A DNA stretch of 25,506 nt from JACRPI01 sp964385055 (lineage in GTDB: Archaea > Nanobdellota > Nanobdellia > Woesearchaeales > DSVV01), in the NCBI GenBank assembly GCA_964385055.1, contig CAYLMH010000020.1:1-25506 (forward strand). The letters run 5' to 3'. Below, one piece after another: positions 22,584 through 25,506 of this stretch. Each line of letters opens with the position of its first letter. Position 1 is the first letter of the stretch. Made by a program: the position numbers and the translations under genes. The notes beneath the pieces are model-generated. The model was given only the letters and a program-made list of their open reading frames with translations. It was not told the DNA's origin and did not search any database.

Positions 22584-23390
22584 TTAAAGTTTCTTCTTTT
22601 TGATTTCCTGACCAATAACGACAAACAAAAACAACCTGTTGAAAAAGACAACGCAATATGTCACGAAAACAAGATAGAGGAAAATGAGAATATTCACTGC
22701 GTAGAATTGCAGCAGTGTTGCTGTATCTGCGACATTCTGCCCAATACTCGAAAGAATACTAAACAATGCGATATAACCGAGAAACACCAGAATTCCCCCG
22801 CAAACATTCCATAGAACCCATTGCCCAACCCATTTCCATGAAAATACATGGATGGTTTTCTTGATAAGTTCCGTGAGTGTTATTTCTTTCTTTGCAACAA
22901 AAAGCACATGAGACAACTGTAAAAAGAGGAAGGAAAATACTGCATAGACTAGCAAAATAAGCGGGACAATTGTCTGCTTGAGGACTGTTACAAGCGCTAT
23001 TGAAAGGAATGTCCAAACGAGAAAAAATGCAATAAAAAGCGTCAATCCTATTGCCAAATTATACCCAAAAAACTGAAGCACTTTCTTTTTTGAAAAATCA
23101 AACGCACTTTGCACTTCTCGAATGGTATTGAGAAAGCTCAAGTTAACATAGGTGAAAAAAGAATACGCAAAGCAGACTGCAGCAAAATAAAGAAGCAGTA
23201 AACCGTATCCGGAATACGTTCCAACAAGGGATGATTCATAGTTAGAGAATACTGTGTCAAATATTGCCGCTGCTGCGTAGAGGCAGCCCAGAAACAATGC
23301 ATCAAACAAGAGCATGAAAAGGAAAGTCTTCCAGTATTTTCTAAACGAGATTGCTGATCGAACCTGTTGCTTGAGAGTGGAGAATACCAT
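22584..23390 (-). CDS. Polytopic membrane protein coupled to the P-loop ATPase
   Basis: A 268-aa integral membrane protein with about six hydrophobic segments, ending in a short basic tail (EIKKKKL). The ATG at 23390 is one base past the stop of the upstream ATPase gene, so the two are translationally coupled. A longer in-frame extension would overlap that gene by over 100 bases. A cytoplasmic N-terminus of about 25 residues (FSTLKQQVRSAISFRKYWKTF) precedes the first helix. The family is not recognised, but the layout resembles archaeal DUF-type membrane proteins with paired helices. It presumably forms a membrane complex with the ATPase. Confidence 0.7.
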   Translation of the reverse strand: MVFSTLKQQVRSAISFRKYWKTFLFMLLFDALFLGCLYAAAAIFDTVFSNYESSLVGTYSGYGLLLLYFAAVCFAYSFFTYVNLSFLNTIREVQSAFDFSKKKVLQFFGYNLAIGLTLFIAFFLVWTFLSIALVTVLKQTIVPLILLVYAVFSFLFLQLSHVLFVAKKEITLTELIKKTIHVFSWKWVGQWVLWNVCGGILVFLGYIALFSILSSIGQNVADTATLLQFYAVNILIFLYLVFVTYCVVFFNRLFLFVVIGQEIKKKKL

Positions 23391-23391
23391 G

Positions 23392-25020
23392 TTATCGCTT
23401 TTTCTTTGCCTTTTTATCGTCATCGCTCTTTTTACGCGCTTTCTCTGTTTCCGCAAAAACCTGTTCCAAGTCGTTTGCAAGTGATGGATCTTCCGCAAGA
23501 ACCTGCCCTACATTTTTTTCCACAGGAATATGGCCAACGACTGACTTGACCAAATCTTCCTGTTTCTGCATCTCTGATGTATCCTCTTTTCCTTTGTGTT
23601 TTGTTCCTTTTTCTGGAGTACTCACAATTGCGCCAATCACTTCATCAATTTTATCGAGCTGCATGTCTTCCTGCCTGAGCTCTTCGATATGTTTCTTTTC
23701 TTCTTCAAACCGCTGGCGTTCAAGCGCCTGCATATGTTTCTCTCGTTCTTCTTCACGCATTTGTCGAAGCTTTTCTTTTTCCGCGATTCTTTTCTGCCGT
23801 TCTTCTTCTGCTTTCTGCCGCGCAGCTTCTTCTCTTGCTTTGAGGATTGTTTGTTGTTGTTCAACAATTTCTTCTTTATGATCTATGGATAATTGAATTG
23901 CTTTTTCTTTTGCAAGCGCAAGAATCTGTAACGGATTTCCCCGCGCATGTTCTCTGAGCATCTTCAAGGTTTGTTGATCAAATGGATATGTTCCTTCTCC
24001 GCCCACTGCTTCTATTCTTTTTCTGAGGAATAACGCAGTCTGCGGAAGATCAAGACCTTCCAATTCAAACTTCAGCGCATCTTTTAACCCTTTGCCGAGA
24101 GGAGATTTTTTTATTTCTTCTTTTTCTCCTGCGATGATGAGTTGGAACCTGATTCCTGTTCTCTGAAGCGTAAGGAGAACGTCAAGCCCTTTTTCGTTGA
24201 TATTATACGGCTCATCAACGAGAAGAACAAACGGTTTATCGCCTACTTTATTTTTGATATAGGCGCTGAGCTCCTGCGCGCTCATTTCTTCAAATGGTCT
24301 TGAGACTGTTTTCTGATAGATGTTGAGGAACGGATACATCAGCTGTTTGGTGAGCTCTGTATCATTTACTTTTTTTTCTGAACAATCAATCAGACAAGGA
24401 ACAACTTCAGGATGGTGCGCATTTAATTCCCACGCGATCCAATGAATGAACGCAGTTTTTCCAGAGCCCTTGTCTCCAGTCACTGTTCCATAGGCCTCTC
24501 CTTTCACAAGGAAATGATTCAATGTTGATTTTCTGTCTTTATCAAGCACGAAAAAATCATCGATTGGATAAAGAAGATCGTCTCTGAACGGATCATCATG
24601 CCAGCAGAAAATTCTGGTCCAGTTGAGCACCAAGTTTCCTTTTCCTACTGTCGGCGTGAGTTTGACATTTTTCCAGTACCATCGTTTCGCGAACTCTGTT
24701 GGAAGATATGGAGAGACTTCTTTTTCTAACTGATCTAACGGTCGGAAGTCTGGTTTTTTGAGATGGAGTGTTTCTGCTGTCGCGTTGAGAAATTTCTTGA
24801 AACCACTAACGCCTGCTTCTACCCCTGCTTTTGTGCTTTTCGCTGCAGCGACTGCGCTGCTTCCCACGATCTGTGAACCTCGAACAATGCCTGCGCCAAC
24901 AACAACAGAACCGTCAGCGAGATGCTGCGCGATTTTTGCGCCATGCGCTTTGAGATTATCAGGATGAAGCGGATGTTTTTCTTGTTTTATTGCGCTTTTT
25001 TCTGGTTCTGGTTTGGCCAT
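23392..25020 (-). CDS. P-loop ATPase with coiled-coil C-terminus
   Basis: A 542-aa protein. The N-terminus is charged, then Ala/Gly/Val-rich (about 37-61), possibly a membrane-associated helix. A P-loop domain of AAA/STAND or ExeA/Orc-like type follows: Walker A GDKGSGKTA (182-190), Walker B FVLLVDE (264-270), sensor-like FQLIIAGE (292-299), and a small helical lid with REHARGNPLQILALA (357-371). Residues about 380-455 form a Glu/Lys/Arg-rich coiled coil, then a low-complexity tail ending in lysines. It heads an operon with a six-TM protein. The architecture suggests an ATPase that organises at the membrane. The function is unknown. Confidence 0.75.
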   Translation of the reverse strand: MAKPEPEKSAIKQEKHPLHPDNLKAHGAKIAQHLADGSVVVGAGIVRGSQIVGSSAVAAAKSTKAGVEAGVSGFKKFLNATAETLHLKKPDFRPLDQLEKEVSPYLPTEFAKRWYWKNVKLTPTVGKGNLVLNWTRIFCWHDDPFRDDLLYPIDDFFVLDKDRKSTLNHFLVKGEAYGTVTGDKGSGKTAFIHWIAWELNAHHPEVVPCLIDCSEKKVNDTELTKQLMYPFLNIYQKTVSRPFEEMSAQELSAYIKNKVGDKPFVLLVDEPYNINEKGLDVLLTLQRTGIRFQLIIAGEKEEIKKSPLGKGLKDALKFELEGLDLPQTALFLRKRIEAVGGEGTYPFDQQTLKMLREHARGNPLQILALAKEKAIQLSIDHKEEIVEQQQTILKAREEAARQKAEEERQKRIAEKEKLRQMREEEREKHMQALERQRFEEEKKHIEELRQEDMQLDKIDEVIGAIVSTPEKGTKHKGKEDTSEMQKQEDLVKSVVGHIPVEKNVGQVLAEDPSLANDLEQVFAETEKARKKSDDDKKAKKKR

Positions 25021-25040
25021 CAGAAATATGCAGGTCTCCT

Positions 25041-25063
25041 ATAATATAAAGTTTACTGATGAG
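25041..25063 (-). promoter_or_regulatory. Promoter of the P-loop ATPase operon
   Basis: A minus-strand TATA run TTTATATTATAG (25039-25050) lies 19-30 bases before the ATG at 25020, preceded by CTCATCAGTAAAC (25051-25063). That 13-mer is an 11/13 match to the motif at 1406-1418 and 25168-25180. Confidence 0.5.
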
Positions 25064-25068
25064 AGAAA

Positions 25069-25108
25069 GAACGCCCCAGACCAAGTCCATGCCTCGGGTC
25101 TGGCGTTC
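25069..25108 (-). ncRNA. Candidate small RNA hairpin with its own promoter
   Basis: GAACGCCCCAGACC (25069-25082) pairs with GGTCTGGCGTTC (25097-25108), a 12-bp stem with a two-base bulge and a 14-nt loop. On the minus strand a TATA box GTATAAATAG (25151-25160) lies at the right distance to start an RNA near 25125; it would contain the hairpin and end in the T/C-rich stretch below 25069. No reading frame of note occurs in this transcript. A plain terminator or palindromic repeat is the alternative. Confidence 0.4.
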
Positions 25109-25150
25109 ATGTCCTGTGACTCTTTTATTGAAAAATAGTAAGGTATCCTG

Positions 25151-25180
25151 CTATTTATACTTTTCTGTTTTACTGACGAG
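25151..25180 (-). promoter_or_regulatory. Orphan promoter with repeated upstream motif
   Basis: GTATAAATAG (25151-25160, minus strand) is preceded by CTCGTCAGTAAAA (25168-25180), identical to 1406-1418. The nearest minus-strand gene starts 130 bases away and has its own TATA, so this promoter probably serves the hairpin RNA at 25069-25108. The TATA is nearly symmetric and could also act rightward. Confidence 0.45.
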
Positions 25181-25197
25181 CTAAGACTCATTTTGCT
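25167..25197 (-). repeat. Shared leader repeat, copy 2
   Basis: Counterpart of 19740-19769: about 23 of 31 aligned columns match, including TTTGCT and CGAGCTA on the plus strand. It overlaps the upstream motif of the orphan promoter and stands in the same orientation before a long hairpin. Confidence 0.45.
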
Positions 25198-25301
25198 GCC
25201 ACTAATAAGGAAAAAAGTACACGTTTGTGGTCTCTTTTTCGAATTAGGTATTTATGGTTTCTTGAGAACTCTCTTTCTAACAATTTTTGAGGTGTTTTTG
25301 C

Positions 25302-25451
25302 ATGGGCATAACGTGGAAGTATACAAACAAAGCAGGAAAACAACTCTGCAGCAAATGCGGAATAGTGCTTACAAAAGATGAAATTTTGCTTTGCAAAGAA
25401 TGCTGGCGTGAGCATAATTATTCTCCAAACAAGAGGTGGCAACGAAAATGA
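25302..25451 (+). CDS. Small zinc-ribbon protein upstream of a DNA methyltransferase
   Basis: A 49-aa protein, MGITWKYTNKAGKQLCSKCG onward, with two CxxC knuckles (Cys16/19 and Cys31/34) forming a complete zinc ribbon, and a basic C-terminus (NKRWQRK). GAGGTG lies 8-13 bases before the ATG and a TATA-like TATTTATGG at 25249-25257. The stop overlaps the start of the cytosine methyltransferase gene as ATGA, so the two are translationally coupled. It may be a DNA-binding partner or controller of the modification gene, or a homing/HNH-like fragment; no nuclease motif is seen. Confidence 0.7.
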   Translation: MGITWKYTNKAGKQLCSKCGIVLTKDEILLCKECWREHNYSPNKRWQRK

Positions 25452-25506
25452 AACCAAGAATTCTCGATTTATTTGCTGGCTGCGGTGGTTTCAGTCAGGG
25501 CTTTAC
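25448..25506 (+). CDS. Cytosine-5 DNA methyltransferase (5' end only)
   Basis: Only the first 19 codons are in the window, MKPRILDLFAGCGGFSQGF. DLFAGCGGFSxGF is motif I, the S-adenosylmethionine-binding loop of the Dcm/HhaI family, and it normally lies at the very N-terminus, as here. The gene continues beyond 25506. It probably belongs to a restriction-modification or orphan methylation system whose remaining genes lie to the right. Confidence 0.85.
   Translation, partial: MKPRILDLFAGCGGFSQGF

Noticed and set aside
22546..22656. N-terminal extension of the glutaredoxin
   Set aside because: The GGAGGAG ribosome-binding site and the domain boundary both place the start at 22545; the upstream frame overlaps the membrane protein gene.
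25051..25108. C/D box RNA starting at TGATGA (25057-25062)
   Set aside because: A C-box-like sequence is present, but no D/C' boxes at usual spacing were found, and the TGATGA is part of the promoter motif on the other strand.
1..25506. CRISPR array
   Set aside because: No regularly spaced direct repeats were seen; the repeated sequences are isolated pairs or palindromes.

Overview
The window looks archaeal. It carries a eukaryote/archaea-type ribosomal protein (L15e), a Rad50 with a zinc hook, a Dol-P-mannose-type synthase beside a GT-C glycosyltransferase, and VapBC and MNT/HEPN toxin-antitoxin pairs. Many start codons lie 23-30 nt downstream of an obvious TATA box, so many mRNAs appear leaderless; a minority have GGTG/GGAGG ribosome-binding sites. 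The DNA is AT-rich and genes are packed tightly on both strands, with stop codons overlapping by a few bases. The mix of archaeal core genes with bacterial-looking ones (MutL, SppA, an acyltransferase, VanZ-like, a soluble histidine kinase) would fit a DPANN-type archaeon such as Woesearchaeota. That lineage guess is inference and was not tested.

Layout. 1-1514: an accessory module with a small orphan ORF and an HTH-nucleotidyltransferase/HEPN pair, bracketed by a 14-bp direct repeat. 1522-3655: a VanZ-like protein and a membrane-anchored surface protein, separated by an elaborate multi-arm inverted-repeat element. 3849-9931: a soluble histidine kinase, a ROK sugar kinase, a divergent pair (unknown gene and rad50), and a phosphoglucose/phosphomannose isomerase. 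9984-12043: VapBC, an EEP-family hydrolase and L15e. 12197-18583: an LPLAT-like acyltransferase, a small exported protein, a 12-13 TM protein, a GT-C glycosyltransferase and its likely donor-making partner, a GT2 dolichol-phosphate mannose synthase-like enzyme. 18640-25020: SppA, a one-TM miniprotein, MutL, a glutaredoxin-like protein, and an operon of a P-loop ATPase with a coiled-coil tail and a polytopic membrane protein. 25302-25506: a 49-aa zinc-ribbon ORF overlapping the start of a cytosine-5 DNA methyltransferase that runs off the window.

Likely functional links: the ROK kinase and the isomerase fit sugar-phosphate interconversion. The GT2 and GT-C enzymes fit lipid-linked surface glycosylation. 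Rad50 and MutL are genome maintenance, though Mre11/NurA/HerA and MutS are not in the window. The most unusual signals are non-coding: four or more large intergenic inverted-repeat structures with unrelated sequences, two of them preceded by a shared ~30-nt leader and one with its own TATA box, suggesting small structured RNAs or mobile palindromic elements.
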